64,000 nt of DNA, taken from the NCBI RefSeq assembly GCF_016598535.1, contig NZ_CP066779.1, positions 2,480,001 to 2,544,000 on the forward strand, given 5' to 3'. Every line of letters starts with the position of its first letter. Within the stretch, counting starts at the first letter, position 1. This document shows positions 1-8,204 of this stretch, in pieces. Source of the stretch: Rhodococcus sp. P-2. Lineage in GTDB: Bacteria; Actinomycetota; Actinomycetes; Mycobacteriales; Mycobacteriaceae. The notes under the pieces are model-generated. The model did not search any database. It saw nothing but the letters and a program-made list of their open reading frames with translations, and was not told where the DNA came from. The position numbers and the translations under genes were made by a program.

Positions 1-179
1 GCGACCAGCGGCAGCGCACCTGGCTGGTAGCCGGTGTTCACGTGCATCTGCCCGCAGCAGGTCTGCCCGGACGGAAACACGACGTCGTGCCCGAGACGGG
101 TCAGCAGGAGGGCGGTGGCCTTGGCGGCGTCGGGAAACATCGTGTCCCCGATGCAGGTGGCGAACAGCGCTACGCGCAT
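1..179 (-). CDS. lutA: LutA/LldE-type (Fe-S)-binding lactate utilisation protein, 5' part only
   Basis: Partial gene: the ATG lies at 177-179 and the reading frame runs off the left edge, leaving about 59 residues. The N-terminus reads MRVALFATCIGDTMFPDAA, then has a TCCGQ motif near residue 40. This is the start of the first CCG cysteine-rich domain of LutA/LldE/GlpC-like proteins. In the family this subunit works with LutB and LutC in L-lactate oxidation to pyruvate, in the cytoplasm. It is divergent from a FadR-type regulator, with a palindromic operator in the 98-bp gap, as expected for a lactate-controlled operon. The rest of the operon is outside the window, so glycolate oxidase subunit F remains an alternative. 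Confidence 0.8.
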   Translation of the reverse strand, partial: MRVALFATCIGDTMFPDAAKATALLLTRLGHDVVFPSGQTCCGQMHVNTGYQPGALPLV

Positions 180-201
180 GTGGATCCCCGCAATCTGTCG
201 G

Positions 202-216
202 TGTGGTCTGACCACA
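202..216. promoter_or_regulatory. FadR/LldR-type operator
   Basis: Perfect 15-bp palindrome TGTGGTCTGACCACA, with 7-bp arms around one central base. It contains the TGGTnnnACCA core typical of FadR-subfamily GntR regulators such as LldR and PdhR. It sits between the divergent lutA-type gene and the regulator gene at 278, so it could control both. The assignment to that regulator is inferred from position and motif class. Confidence 0.75.
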
Positions 217-277
217 GTAATACATCCCTGGACAGGCCACCCCATAAACGACGCCCACCCGGTTATGCTCTTGCCTC

Positions 278-988
278 ATGCCGATCGAGCCGGGCCCGCG
301 AGCGTGGGAACAAGTACTGAGTCATCTCGAACGTCGGCTCGTTTCAGGCGAGGTCTCTCCAGGCCAGCGGCTTCCGGGAGAGAGAATTCTGGCGGCCGAA
401 CTGGGCGTCGGACGGTCATCGGTCCGCGAGGCCCTGCGCGTTATGGAAGCTCTCGGCCTGCTGAAAGCGCAGACGGGATCCGGCCCGACGTCCGGAGCGA
501 TGATCGTGGCCAAACCGACCGGCGGCATGACCATGCTGATGCGAATGCAGGTTGCAGCACAAGGGTTTCCGGTCTCGGACGTGGTGAAGACACGACTCGT
601 GCTCGAATCCGAGGTGATGCAGTCCCTGGCATCGCGAACCCCGGCCCCTGACCTCAGCGCCGCTGTCGAACTGCTCGACTCGATGGACTACGCAGCTCTC
701 TCGGCCGAGGAATTCCTGCTACTCGACGCGCAGTTCCACGTGGCGCTCGCCGACGCGGCGGGCAATCAGGTGATCGCAGCCATGATGACCGGCCTGCGCG
801 AGTCCATCGAGTCCTACGTTCTCGCGGGCGTCCAGATCGACAGCTGGCCGAGCACCTGCACGCGACTACGTCACGAACACCGAGGATTGATCGATGCGGT
901 CAACGCGGGTGACGGCGAACTCGCACGTCAGCGCATAGTCGGCCACATCCACGGTTACTACTCGGAAAGCGCTCACTCCAGCCGGTGA
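278..988 (+). CDS. FadR-type GntR regulator of the lactate operon
   Basis: Cytoplasmic 236-residue transcription factor. An N-terminal winged helix-turn-helix (about residues 8-75, with LGVGRSSVREALR as recognition region) is followed by an all-helical FCD ligand domain (about 90-225). The FCD domain carries the metal/ligand-type histidines FHVAL, and H in RHEHRG and VGHIHG. Its length is normal for the family. It is divergent from lutA with a FadR-like operator in the gap, so it probably represses lactate utilisation and possibly itself, with lactate as the likely inducer (inference). The ATG at 278 is placed well relative to the HTH, although no strong ribosome binding site is visible. Confidence 0.85.
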   Translation: MPIEPGPRAWEQVLSHLERRLVSGEVSPGQRLPGERILAAELGVGRSSVREALRVMEALGLLKAQTGSGPTSGAMIVAKPTGGMTMLMRMQVAAQGFPVSDVVKTRLVLESEVMQSLASRTPAPDLSAAVELLDSMDYAALSAEEFLLLDAQFHVALADAAGNQVIAAMMTGLRESIESYVLAGVQIDSWPSTCTRLRHEHRGLIDAVNAGDGELARQRIVGHIHGYYSESAHSSR

Positions 989-1041
989 CAGGGGGTGGTA
1001 ATTGCACCTCCAGAAGTCGTGTACTGTTGGTTTCACACCGA

Positions 1042-1115
1042 CGCGGGGTGGAGCAGCTCGGTAGCTCGCTGGGCTCATAACCCAGAGGTCGCAGGTTCAA
1101 ATCCTGTCCCCGCTA
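1042..1115 (+). tRNA. Initiator tRNA-Met (CAT)
   Basis: The 74 nt fold as a tRNA. The acceptor GCGGGG pairs with CCCCGC while position 1 (C) is unpaired, the initiator hallmark. The D arm is GAGCAGCTCGGTAGCTC. The anticodon stem has the three G:C pairs GGG/CCC around CTCATAA (anticodon CAT), again initiator-specific. The T arm GCAGGTTCAAATCCTGT is standard. CCA is not encoded (CAA follows). TACTGT at 1022-1027 could be a -10 element, but no well-spaced -35 is evident. A strong terminator follows directly. Confidence 0.95.
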
Positions 1116-1124
1116 CAAAGAAGA

Positions 1125-1160
1125 GGCCCGTAGGTTGCGAAAGCGACCTACGGGCCTTTT
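1125..1160 (+). terminator. Rho-independent terminator of tRNA-fMet
   Basis: Stem GGCCCGTAGGTTGC / GCGACCTACGGGCC with a GAAA tetraloop and one G:T pair, followed by TTTT. It begins 9 nt after the tRNA. This is a classic intrinsic terminator. Confidence 0.9.
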
Positions 1161-1207
1161 GCTGTGCGCCTTTATTAACCGCCGGGGGTTAATAAAGGCG
1201 CACAGCA
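1160..1207. repeat. Perfect 21-bp inverted repeat with 6-nt loop
   Basis: The left arm 1160-1180 and right arm 1187-1207 are perfect reverse complements (core GCGCCTTTATTAACC) around the loop GCCGGG. It begins at the U-run of the tRNA terminator and ends 5 bp from the stop codon of the leftward TenA-like gene. Neither side has a following T-run. It may end leftward transcription or stabilise the mRNA end, but its role is unproven. Confidence 0.8.
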
Positions 1208-1212
1208 GTGGT

Positions 1213-1839
1213 TCACACCGCCACGTTGTGAAAATCGATCTCCGCGGCGAGCATGCCGGAGAACCACCGATCCAGCTCCTCGTCAGGGACGGACTCGGGC
1301 ATGGCGTCGACTTCGCACGCCAGTACCGCCACCTGGGACACGAACGGCGGAGCGACATGCATGTCCACCCAGTCCTGCAACGCTGGTTCGCGCTCTACCT
1401 TCACTGCCGCCGCCTCCCGGCACCACGACAGATACAGGGTTTCCGCGGCGTACATGCCCACCAGGGCTGCCGCCCTGCCCTCTTCGCGAGCCAGGGTCAA
1501 GGCGTGGGTGGACAGCACGGCCGACTCCTCGACCAGAGCCGCTGCGTCCCCCTCGTAGGGGAAGCGGGAACGCAACTGCGCGAAATACTCGCGCTGTTCG
1601 CCGACCAGGTTGGACATCGACGTCACGTGGTCGAGCGCGTCGTCGAGCGTCGGGGATTCGGCGACCACCAACCCCAGCACCTTGACGGCCGTCAGTACGA
1701 ATGCCTCTTCGATCACGAGGTACCGGCGAAATCCCTCATCACTCAACGTCCCGCCGATGGTGTCCTCGATGAATGGAACCGCCCGCGCGGCAGCGATGTT
1801 GCTCTGCTGCCGCGCGAGCAGGTCTGAGGACCGACTCAT
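1213..1839 (-). CDS. TenA-like (heme oxygenase fold) protein
   Basis: A 208-residue, mostly helical cytoplasmic protein. The start ATG at 1837-1839 overlaps the upstream stop as ATGA, so translation is coupled. It shows TenA/THI-4/PqqC-family features: helices rich in acidic and aromatic residues, an FRRYLVIEEAFV segment near residue 35-50, and a C-terminal WFSGMLAAEIDFHN. TenA proteins hydrolyse aminopyrimidine breakdown products of thiamine, but no thiamine gene is nearby. As the last gene of a sugar-type operon it more likely has a related hydrolase role on the operon substrate (inference). Family assignment is moderate. Confidence 0.6.
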   Translation of the reverse strand: MSRSSDLLARQQSNIAAARAVPFIEDTIGGTLSDEGFRRYLVIEEAFVLTAVKVLGLVVAESPTLDDALDHVTSMSNLVGEQREYFAQLRSRFPYEGDAAALVEESAVLSTHALTLAREEGRAAALVGMYAAETLYLSWCREAAAVKVEREPALQDWVDMHVAPPFVSQVAVLACEVDAMPESVPDEELDRWFSGMLAAEIDFHNVAV

Positions 1840-2588
1840 TCGCCGGCGACCCAACTGATCAAGCCGTCGAACAGGTCGGTGTATCCGGGCCACTGCTCAC
1901 AGAACTCCGGCGGAGCCCAGTGCGGAGAGCAGTCCGAGGTGAAGACGATCGACCGTCCGGCGCCGTATTCACCCGCAGCGACAAGCGGATCGCCGTTGAT
2001 GGTGGCGGGAACCGCAGCACCGTCTTTTGCGACGACGCGGTTGTATCCCAGGAGCGCCGGCCACGAATCCCCGGCACCACCGAGAGCCGGGTGAGCAGCA
2101 TCGACGACGGTGGGAACGATCCCGGCCGGTGTCTCGACGCGATCGTCCTCGGCCAGCATCGTCACAGGCAATACCTCGGCGATCGCGGTCTGCCGGAAAG
2201 CTGCTCGCGCCTGGAATCCGGAGAACGAGAGGTAGCCACCGATCATCATCAGCGAGCCACCCGCACCGACCCAGTCACGAAGCGCGACAAGGCGATCCTC
2301 GCCGGCGCGGAACTGGTCGAACACACCGGGAGCCAACTGCAGCGAGTTCGCTCCGATGTCGGAGAGAACGACGACGTCGAACTGGGACAACGCTTCTGCG
2401 TTGCCGGGGAACTGCGTCGGCACCAGGTGTGCGGGCATGTGTGTCACGTCGTGGCCACGTGAGGTGAGCGCATCCCGAAGCGGACCGACTCCCTCGACGT
2501 AGGAATGGACACTGAACTCGTCGACGCCCTTGACGTGCGTCGACGTCGTCATCCAGCTCTCGCCGGCGATCAGTACTCGTTTACCCAT
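1836..2588 (-). CDS. Glutamine amidotransferase-like protein (DUF1355/PF07090 type)
   Basis: A 250-residue cytoplasmic protein with a class I glutamine-amidotransferase-like (ThuA/GATase1) fold. It has N-terminal KRVLIAGESW, a central DVVVLSDIGANSL segment, GGSLMMIGGYLSF at the position of the nucleophile elbow, and C-terminal FTSDCSPHWAPP with a possible catalytic Cys-His pair. The elbow lacks a cysteine (GGYLS), so classical glutaminase activity is doubtful. It lies between the phosphotriesterase-like gene (7 bp or less downstream of its stop) and the TenA-like gene, with which it overlaps by 4 bp. The exact reaction in the operon is unknown. Confidence 0.7.
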   Translation of the reverse strand: MGKRVLIAGESWMTTSTHVKGVDEFSVHSYVEGVGPLRDALTSRGHDVTHMPAHLVPTQFPGNAEALSQFDVVVLSDIGANSLQLAPGVFDQFRAGEDRLVALRDWVGAGGSLMMIGGYLSFSGFQARAAFRQTAIAEVLPVTMLAEDDRVETPAGIVPTVVDAAHPALGGAGDSWPALLGYNRVVAKDGAAVPATINGDPLVAAGEYGAGRSIVFTSDCSPHWAPPEFCEQWPGYTDLFDGLISWVAGE

Positions 2589-3630
2589 GACTGCTTCTGT
2601 TTCCTTTCGCGGCCTGCTCGAAGAGCGACCTCGGGTTGTCTCGCATCAGTGCGGACACTTGCTGGGGATCTACGCCTGCGCGCACCAACCGGGCGGCGAA
2701 GGCGAGTGGTACGTAGGAGAATCCGTTTCCGCCGTGCTTTCTGAGCATTGATTTGAGGAAGAGGTCGTGACTGAGCAAGAGTTGTGATGCGTGACCGGAG
2801 GTGACCAATCCGGCTACCGCACTGGCTGTTTCCGCCGGATGCGGAGAGAGACCCTCGCCGGGGAAATCGAAAGGCATCCCGATCATGTCGAACTCGAGAA
2901 AGACTCCGCGGTCGGCGAGCGATCGTTGGTAGTCGGCGTCGTGCCCCGACGGGTCCATGTGGCACAGAACTACGGCATGCGGATCGACGCCCATCTCGTC
3001 GACCACGATGTCGACAACGTGATGTCCGACGCGCTGCCACCCTGGAAGGTGGACGAACAGGGGCACGTCCACCTCACGCTGAGCGATGCACGCCGCACGC
3101 AAGGCCTTCGCCTCGTTCTGAGTGAAGAGCGGAGAGATACCGATCTCCCCGATCACTCCCGGAGCCAATTCCTTTGCCGGATCGAACTCCGCGACGAGCG
3201 AGCCCGCCAGATCGTCGACACCGAGTTCGTGAACCTCGACCGGATGGGTCGTCTCGAGGTACCAGCCAGAACCCATGATCACTCGCACGTCTGACGTGCG
3301 CGAGAACTCCCCCAGCTTCTCCGGCGCCCGGCCCAGTCCCGGCGGCGTCAGATCGACGATCGTCCGACCACCGAGGCGGGCGAAGTCCGCAAGGTCTTCC
3401 ACCACGGCCGCTGCGTCGTCGACTCGACAATTGTCGAGACTGTAGTACGGATTGTCGTGAAGAAGCCAGGCATCCTCGGCGCGTACCGGACCGGCCAACC
3501 GCTGCGCCACAACCGGATCCGGGGCCTCGGTGTACGCACCGGTGACGTCGTTGTGCAGATGTTCGTGTGGGAGAACCAGTCCGAGTTCCGAGCTGTCCAC
3601 AGTTCCCGTGACGGTACGAACCTTGCTCAT
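2581..3630 (-). CDS. Phosphotriesterase-family metal-dependent hydrolase
   Basis: A 349-residue amidohydrolase-superfamily TIM barrel. The binuclear metal ligands are visible in order: H22 and H24 (PHEHLHND), E162 (GEIGIS, Glu replacing the carboxylated Lys), H194 (FVHLPG), H224 (LCHMDPSGH) and D289 (LSHDLFLK). Family members with Glu at the bridge are often lactonases or sugar-lactone/phosphate hydrolases, not organophosphatases. The ATG overlaps the permease stop as ATGA (3627-3630), placing it in the transporter operon. Its length is usual for the family. Hydrolysis of a lactone or ester made from the imported sugar is an inference. An in-frame extension upstream to 4608 is antisense-frame shadow of the permease. 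Confidence 0.85.
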   Translation of the reverse strand: MSKVRTVTGTVDSSELGLVLPHEHLHNDVTGAYTEAPDPVVAQRLAGPVRAEDAWLLHDNPYYSLDNCRVDDAAAVVEDLADFARLGGRTIVDLTPPGLGRAPEKLGEFSRTSDVRVIMGSGWYLETTHPVEVHELGVDDLAGSLVAEFDPAKELAPGVIGEIGISPLFTQNEAKALRAACIAQREVDVPLFVHLPGWQRVGHHVVDIVVDEMGVDPHAVVLCHMDPSGHDADYQRSLADRGVFLEFDMIGMPFDFPGEGLSPHPAETASAVAGLVTSGHASQLLLSHDLFLKSMLRKHGGNGFSYVPLAFAARLVRAGVDPQQVSALMRDNPRSLFEQAAKGNRSSHG

Positions 3631-4670
3631 GAGCGTGCAGGCCCCGAGGGTGCAGACTGCAGGTGTCGCCACAGCGCACTCAGTGTGTGTCCGCGCATGT
3701 TGATCCAGATGGCCAGAAGCAGAACGACACCGGTGATGATCGGCGTCAGGAACGGGCTCACGCCGAGCAAGGTCAGCCCGTTGGCGATGATGCCGGTCAG
3801 GACGGCGCCGATGACGGTACCGATCACCGTGCCGCGACCGCCGAAGAGGTTGGTGCCACCGAGAACCACCGCGGTGATCACGGTGAGCTCGAATCCCGTT
3901 GCGGAGTTGGCCGATCCCGAGCCCAGTCGAGCCGCGATCAGCAGTCCCGCGATGCCGGCGGCCAGGCCGGTGAAGACGAGCGTCATCATGAGCACGCGAC
4001 GCGTGTTGACGCCGGACCGTCGTACCGATTCGACGTTGGAGCCGATGCCGGTGACGTAACGTCCGAAACGCATGCGGTTGAGCGCAATTGCTCCGATGAC
4101 CACGACGACGAGAGCAATCCAGGCGCTGGCGGAGAACCCGAGGAACTCCGCAGTTCCGAGCTTCGCGAAGTAGGTGTCGGCCGGGACCGGAACGGAGAAC
4201 CCTTCGGTCCGGTACAGCGCGATACCGCGGATGACGGACATCGTCGCCAGAGTCACGATGAACGGCGGAATACCCTGATAGGCGGCGAGCCACCCGTTGA
4301 CCAGACCCCAGGCCGCACCCATCACCGGGGCAGCGACGAAGACCAGGGACGAATCGACGCCGGCCTGGATCAGCTCGGCACTCATTGCCGCGACGAACGC
4401 GACGATCGCACCGACGGACAGGTCGATCTGACCGGCCGTGATCACGAAAGTCATTGCCACCGCGATGATCAGAACCGGAGCGATCTGGGTCGCCAAGTTC
4501 GAAAGGTTCGTGAACGTCAGGAATGACGACGTGGTTGCCGAGAAGACGGCTGCGACAGCAACTGTCACCGCCAGCATCGCGAGCGTCGGTTTGTTGACGC
4601 TGTCCCACAAGGAGGGTTTCGCGGCGAGCTTGCGCTCGATCGGCGCCTGGGTCTTCTCGAGAGTGGTCAT
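3627..4670 (-). CDS. Ribose-type sugar ABC transporter permease (RbsC family)
   Basis: Inner-membrane protein of 347 residues with about eight to ten hydrophobic helices (for example 30-50, 60-80, 95-115, 300-320). It carries the BPD_transp_2 signature region ITAGQIDLSVGAIVAF near residue 75-95, and GGTNLFGGRGTVIGTVIGA near 265-285, the EAA-like loop that contacts the ATPase. It overlaps the ATPase gene upstream (4667-4670) and the hydrolase downstream, both by 4 bp. It forms the translocation channel with the ATPase at 4667-5437 and the binding lipoprotein at 5440. The substrate is presumably a pentose, polyol or nucleoside-like compound. Confidence 0.92.
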   Translation of the reverse strand: MTTLEKTQAPIERKLAAKPSLWDSVNKPTLAMLAVTVAVAAVFSATTSSFLTFTNLSNLATQIAPVLIIAVAMTFVITAGQIDLSVGAIVAFVAAMSAELIQAGVDSSLVFVAAPVMGAAWGLVNGWLAAYQGIPPFIVTLATMSVIRGIALYRTEGFSVPVPADTYFAKLGTAEFLGFSASAWIALVVVVIGAIALNRMRFGRYVTGIGSNVESVRRSGVNTRRVLMMTLVFTGLAAGIAGLLIAARLGSGSANSATGFELTVITAVVLGGTNLFGGRGTVIGTVIGAVLTGIIANGLTLLGVSPFLTPIITGVVLLLAIWINMRGHTLSALWRHLQSAPSGPARS

Positions 4671-5437
4671 GCCGTGGCTCCCTGTGTTGCTGCCGATGTC
4701 CGTTGCGGCACCGGAGTTCGAGTGATGAGTCCGACGAGGGACTCGATGTTCAGGTCGCCGATCGGAACGTCGTCGACGCTCTGCCCCTCGTACATGACCG
4801 TGATTCGGTCACACACGCGGAACAGATCCTGCAAGCGGTGTGTCACGAGAATGACGCCCACCCCGGCCGCTGCCACGTCCGTGATCAGCTTGAGTACCGA
4901 CTCGACCTCTGCGACGGCGAGCGCCGCGGTGGGCTCGTCGAGGATCAGTACGTCGGGTCGGAAGGAGACTGCGCGGGCGATCGCGACGGTTTGCCGCTGC
5001 CCGCCGGACAGTTGCCCGATCTCCTGGTAGGTCGATTTCACCTTGACATGCAGGTCGGCGAGAATGTGAGCCGCCTTCTCGTGCATGGCGTGCCGGTCGA
5101 GGAACGGACCTTTTCGCGGTTCTCTGCCGAGGAACAGGTTGCTGGCGACGTCGAGCGTGTCGCACAGAGCCAGGTCCTGGTAGACGATTCCGATCTTTTT
5201 CTGCTGCGCGTCGAGCGGCGTCGAAAAGCGTACCGGTTCACCGTTGACACGCATTTCGCCGCCGTCGTGCTGAACTGCACCGGCGAGAATCTTCATCAGC
5301 GTGGACTTACCGGCGCCGTTGTCGCCGACCACTCCGAGTACTTCACCCTTCGCCAGCCGAAGGTCAACTCCTTGAAGGGACTTCACCGGTCCGTACGACT
5401 TGGTGATGCCCGAGAGTTCGATCAGTGGAGGTGCCAT
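4667..5437 (-). CDS. Sugar ABC transporter ATP-binding subunit (half-size RbsA type)
   Basis: A 256-residue cytoplasmic ATPase with Walker A GDNGAGKSTLMK (about 38-50), Q-loop IVYQDLALCDT, signature LSGGQRQTV (about 145), Walker B VLILDEPTAAL and the H-loop VTHRL. Only one nucleotide-binding domain is present, unlike E. coli RbsA, so a homodimer is expected; this is common in actinobacterial CUT2 systems. The start at 5437 was chosen because the domain begins with APPLIELSGITKSYG and GGAGAAG lies just upstream. Only 2 bp separate it from the binding-protein stop. Confidence 0.92.
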   Translation of the reverse strand: MAPPLIELSGITKSYGPVKSLQGVDLRLAKGEVLGVVGDNGAGKSTLMKILAGAVQHDGGEMRVNGEPVRFSTPLDAQQKKIGIVYQDLALCDTLDVASNLFLGREPRKGPFLDRHAMHEKAAHILADLHVKVKSTYQEIGQLSGGQRQTVAIARAVSFRPDVLILDEPTAALAVAEVESVLKLITDVAAAGVGVILVTHRLQDLFRVCDRITVMYEGQSVDDVPIGDLNIESLVGLITRTPVPQRTSAATQGATA

Positions 5438-5439
5438 GA

Positions 5440-6447
5440 TTACTTCTCCAAGTAGTACATGTAGTCGGCTACGTTCTCCGGGGTCACGATCTGGGTGGGG
5501 ACGGGGATGTTCGCCGGAGCGCCGCGACCACAAGCCAGGTCGATTGCCGAATTCATTGCCTCGTGGCCGAATTCGAAGGTGTTCTGCTGGACCACGCCTT
5601 TAAGCCAACCGGCTTTGAGTCCGCCGACCGCCTGATCCGAAAGATCCCAACCGACTGCTTCGATGCGATCCTGCGCCTTCTGACTGTTGACCGCCGCGAC
5701 GAGTCCGATCAAGGCAGGCTCACCGGTTGCGTAGACGTACTTCATGTCGCCACCGCCGGTCAGCAGGTTCTCCGCCGCAGTCTGCGCGTTCTCCTGAATG
5801 TTACGTCCGTCCACGACGGTGCCGACGGTCATTCCGCGGCCGGTCACGGTCTCCGTGAAGCCCTTCTGCCGCTCCAACTGGACAGTGCTGTTGAGCGCGC
5901 CGACGATACCGACCGTTCCGGTGTTGTTCGCGACGTCGGCCAAGGTGTTTCCGATCTTGGCACCTCCCTCGGCATTGGCCGTACCGACCTGAGTCGACAG
6001 TGCCGGATCGTCGATGGTCGCGTCGACAGCGACGACGGGGATGCCCGCGTTCTTGGCCTTGACCACCGACGGCTTGATTCCGTCCGTGTCGATTGCATCG
6101 ACGATGATCGCGTCGACTCCGGCGGCGATCAGATTGTCGAAGGCGTTGGCCTGCGCGACGGAATCGTCGTTGCCACTGATGATCTGCAGGTCGACGCCTG
6201 CCTTGTCCGCGACGTTTTTCGCGGCATTGTTGATCTGGTTGAAGTACAGCGCCTGAAGGTTGATGGTCACCAGACCGACCTTGAGCTTGCCGTTCGTCCC
6301 GTCACAGCTTTCGGCGACCCGGGTCGGCTGCGGGATGGACGAGCCACCCGATGCGTCCTTCGAGTCACTCGACGAAGCCGAGTCACAAGCGGTGAGCGTG
6401 AGCGCGACTGCAGCTCCCAGCGCCAGAGGCAATGCACGTTTCATCAT
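5440..6447 (-). CDS. Sugar-binding lipoprotein of the ABC transporter (Peripla_BP_4)
   Basis: A 335-residue extracytoplasmic receptor. The N-terminal signal ends in the lipobox LTAC (Cys 21), giving a membrane-anchored lipoprotein. A Ser/Asp-rich linker precedes two Rossmann-like lobes with the ribose-binding pattern: VGLVTINLQALYFNQINNA, GVDAIIVDAIDTDGI, and GIPVVAVDATIDD. It overlaps the kinase gene upstream (ATGATGA); either of two adjacent ATGs may be used. GGAG is 7-9 nt upstream. As first transporter gene after the kinase, it likely sets substrate specificity for the operon, toward a ribose-like sugar or related compound. Confidence 0.9.
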   Translation of the reverse strand: MMKRALPLALGAAVALTLTACDSASSSDSKDASGGSSIPQPTRVAESCDGTNGKLKVGLVTINLQALYFNQINNAAKNVADKAGVDLQIISGNDDSVAQANAFDNLIAAGVDAIIVDAIDTDGIKPSVVKAKNAGIPVVAVDATIDDPALSTQVGTANAEGGAKIGNTLADVANNTGTVGIVGALNSTVQLERQKGFTETVTGRGMTVGTVVDGRNIQENAQTAAENLLTGGGDMKYVYATGEPALIGLVAAVNSQKAQDRIEAVGWDLSDQAVGGLKAGWLKGVVQQNTFEFGHEAMNSAIDLACGRGAPANIPVPTQIVTPENVADYMYYLEK

Positions 6448-7343
6448 CGAGTCTCCAAAAGGGTGTGAGGGGTCAATGTTGCTGTGAAGCTGTCCAATTC
6501 ATCTCGGGTGGGGCATCCGCGGGGGCCGGCGGTGGCGCACGCCAATGCAGCCGATGCCCCAGCGAGTCGTGCGGCGTCCACCGGTGAGCGCCCGGCGTCG
6601 ACAAAAGCGATGTACGTACCGCCGAAGCAATCACCGGCCCCGACTGCATCGACGACGTCGACCACTACTGCCGGTTCGCTCGTCACCTCGCCGTCCGGTG
6701 TGGCCAGTGTCCAACCTCGTGAGCCGTCGGTCACCAGCAGGTGGGTGTTGTGCTCGGCAGCCAGCGTCTGCCACTGATCGAAAGCGATTCCGAACTCGCC
6801 TTCCCACAGGGCACGCCCTACCACGACGTGGTCGGCGAGCGCGAACGCGCGGAGCGCCGCGGCCTTGTTTTCACAACCGTCCAGATCGATTACCAGACTT
6901 ACGCTTCCCGGCAGTACATCAGGCAGAAACTCCGCCCGGTATCCGTCGAGGAACAGCCGTCCACCGCCGGCAGCGGCCAATCTGGTGACCACAACACCGA
7001 TGCGTTCGGCATCGTTCGGGTCGTCCTGGCTGATGATGGAGCGATCGCCGTCCTGCGCGATGAGAACTACTGCCGTCGACAGGAACGCATCTCGCGGCGA
7101 CCAACTGGTGTCGACGCCATCTGCCTCGAGGGCTTCGAGAAACTCGGTGGACCGCGCGTCCGGGCCCACGGCACCGGCAAAGATCACCTGCGCGCCCATT
7201 CTGGCCGCGGATACCGCAGCATTTGCATTCATTCCACCGTCGATCTGACTGATGGCCGTTGCCTGAACGCGCTCCCCCAGTACCGGTACGTGTGGGACAT
7301 GTACCGTCACATCGTTGTTGGCGTATCCACAGAAGACAATCAT
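6444..7343 (-). CDS. PfkB-family carbohydrate kinase
   Basis: A 299-residue ribokinase-like kinase. It has the N-terminal GGMNANAAVSAARMGA motif (PfkB signature 1, about 40-55) and the C-terminal VVDVVDAVGAGDCFGGTY (signature 2, about 240-257) with the catalytic Asp of GAGD. It phosphorylates the imported sugar or a derivative using ATP in the cytoplasm. The ATG at 7343 was chosen because it opens the fold with MIVFCGYANNDV; the longer in-frame extension is antisense shadow. It starts 3 bp from the BtpA stop and overlaps the binding-protein gene. This confirms one transcription unit for uptake and phosphorylation. Confidence 0.9.
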   Translation of the reverse strand: MIVFCGYANNDVTVHVPHVPVLGERVQATAISQIDGGMNANAAVSAARMGAQVIFAGAVGPDARSTEFLEALEADGVDTSWSPRDAFLSTAVVLIAQDGDRSIISQDDPNDAERIGVVVTRLAAAGGGRLFLDGYRAEFLPDVLPGSVSLVIDLDGCENKAAALRAFALADHVVVGRALWEGEFGIAFDQWQTLAAEHNTHLLVTDGSRGWTLATPDGEVTSEPAVVVDVVDAVGAGDCFGGTYIAFVDAGRSPVDAARLAGASAALACATAGPRGCPTRDELDSFTATLTPHTLLETR

Positions 7344-7345
7344 GG

Positions 7346-8188
7346 TTACTTTCCTGCGGCCCGGGACAGTTCGCGGACCTTCTCGCCTGCGACCCGTCCC
7401 CACCAGCGTCCATTGTCCTTCACCGAGGATGCAACTATCGCGCCGTCGCATTCCTTCATCAGCGCTGCGACATTGGCAGCCGTGATGCCGGATCCGATGA
7501 TCACCGGAAGAACGGTGTTGTCTCGGATCACGGAAACCTCGTCGACCGAAGCGGCGTCACCGGTGCGCGAACCCGTCGCGATCAGGACGTCCGCGTCGAA
7601 GAACTCGGCGTCTTCGGTCTGTTCCGCGACGGTGCGGTCCGCGACGATGGCATGCGCACCGTGCTTGACGTGCACGTCAGCGAAGATCCGGACCGGGTCG
7701 GCGCCGATGCGATGACGGAAGCGCGTCGTCTTGGCAGCCTGACCCTCGATGAAACCCTCATTGGCAATGTAGGCATTGGCCCACTGATTGACGCGCACAA
7801 AACTCGCGCCTGCCGCCCACGCTGCGGCCACTCCGCACTCGCCGGCGTTGGACAGGATGCTGACGCCGACGGCCTTGCCGAACTCGCCGACCACCGCTGC
7901 CGTGATGACTCCCATGCTGGCGGCGGTTTCGTACCCGTGTTCGCCGGGCTTGAGGAACGGTATGTCCCAGTGATTTTCGACGATCACGCCGTCGAAACCG
8001 TTGTCGATGTACGCGTGTGCTTCCTCCACAGCGAAGCGGGCAATCTCCGAAACCGGCTGCCCGGTGTAGTGCGGGCTGCCCGGCAGGGCTGGGAGGTGAA
8101 TGGCCCCGATGAGAGAAGGCGTGCCGGTGAACATCTCTGCCAACGCCGAGGGCTTGGGCGGAAAGACTCCGAGCGGTGATGCGGTCAC
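7346..8188 (-). CDS. BtpA/SgcQ family TIM-barrel protein
   Basis: A 280-residue cytoplasmic protein of the BtpA family. It has the diagnostic N-terminal LIGAIHLPALPGSPHY, VIVENHWDIPF (about 75), GVSILSNAGECGVAAAWAAG (about 115-135), FRHRIG..VRIFADVHVKHG, and C-terminal VIIGSGITAANV with SSVKDNGRWW. E. coli SgcQ sits in a sugar PTS cluster; the reaction is not established. The GTG at 8188 was preferred over ATG 8248, because the longer N-terminus would be made entirely of two tandem palindromes that look like operators. It is the first gene of the leftward operon, so it probably carries out a core step on the sugar phosphate (inference). Confidence 0.8.
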   Translation of the reverse strand: MTASPLGVFPPKPSALAEMFTGTPSLIGAIHLPALPGSPHYTGQPVSEIARFAVEEAHAYIDNGFDGVIVENHWDIPFLKPGEHGYETAASMGVITAAVVGEFGKAVGVSILSNAGECGVAAAWAAGASFVRVNQWANAYIANEGFIEGQAAKTTRFRHRIGADPVRIFADVHVKHGAHAIVADRTVAEQTEDAEFFDADVLIATGSRTGDAASVDEVSVIRDNTVLPVIIGSGITAANVAALMKECDGAIVASSVKDNGRWWGRVAGEKVRELSRAAGK

Positions 8189-8204
8189 TTCAGCTACCCC
8201 ATTC

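Noticed and set aside
1042-1207. Possible integration site at the tRNA-fMet gene
   Set aside because: No integrase and no repeated tRNA 3' end was seen in the window; the downstream sequence is a terminator.
2581-4608. 675-residue fusion frame of phosphotriesterase with upstream sequence
   Set aside because: The N-terminal 326 residues are an Arg/His-rich shadow of the permease gene; the ATGA overlap at 3627-3630 gives a normal 349-residue protein.
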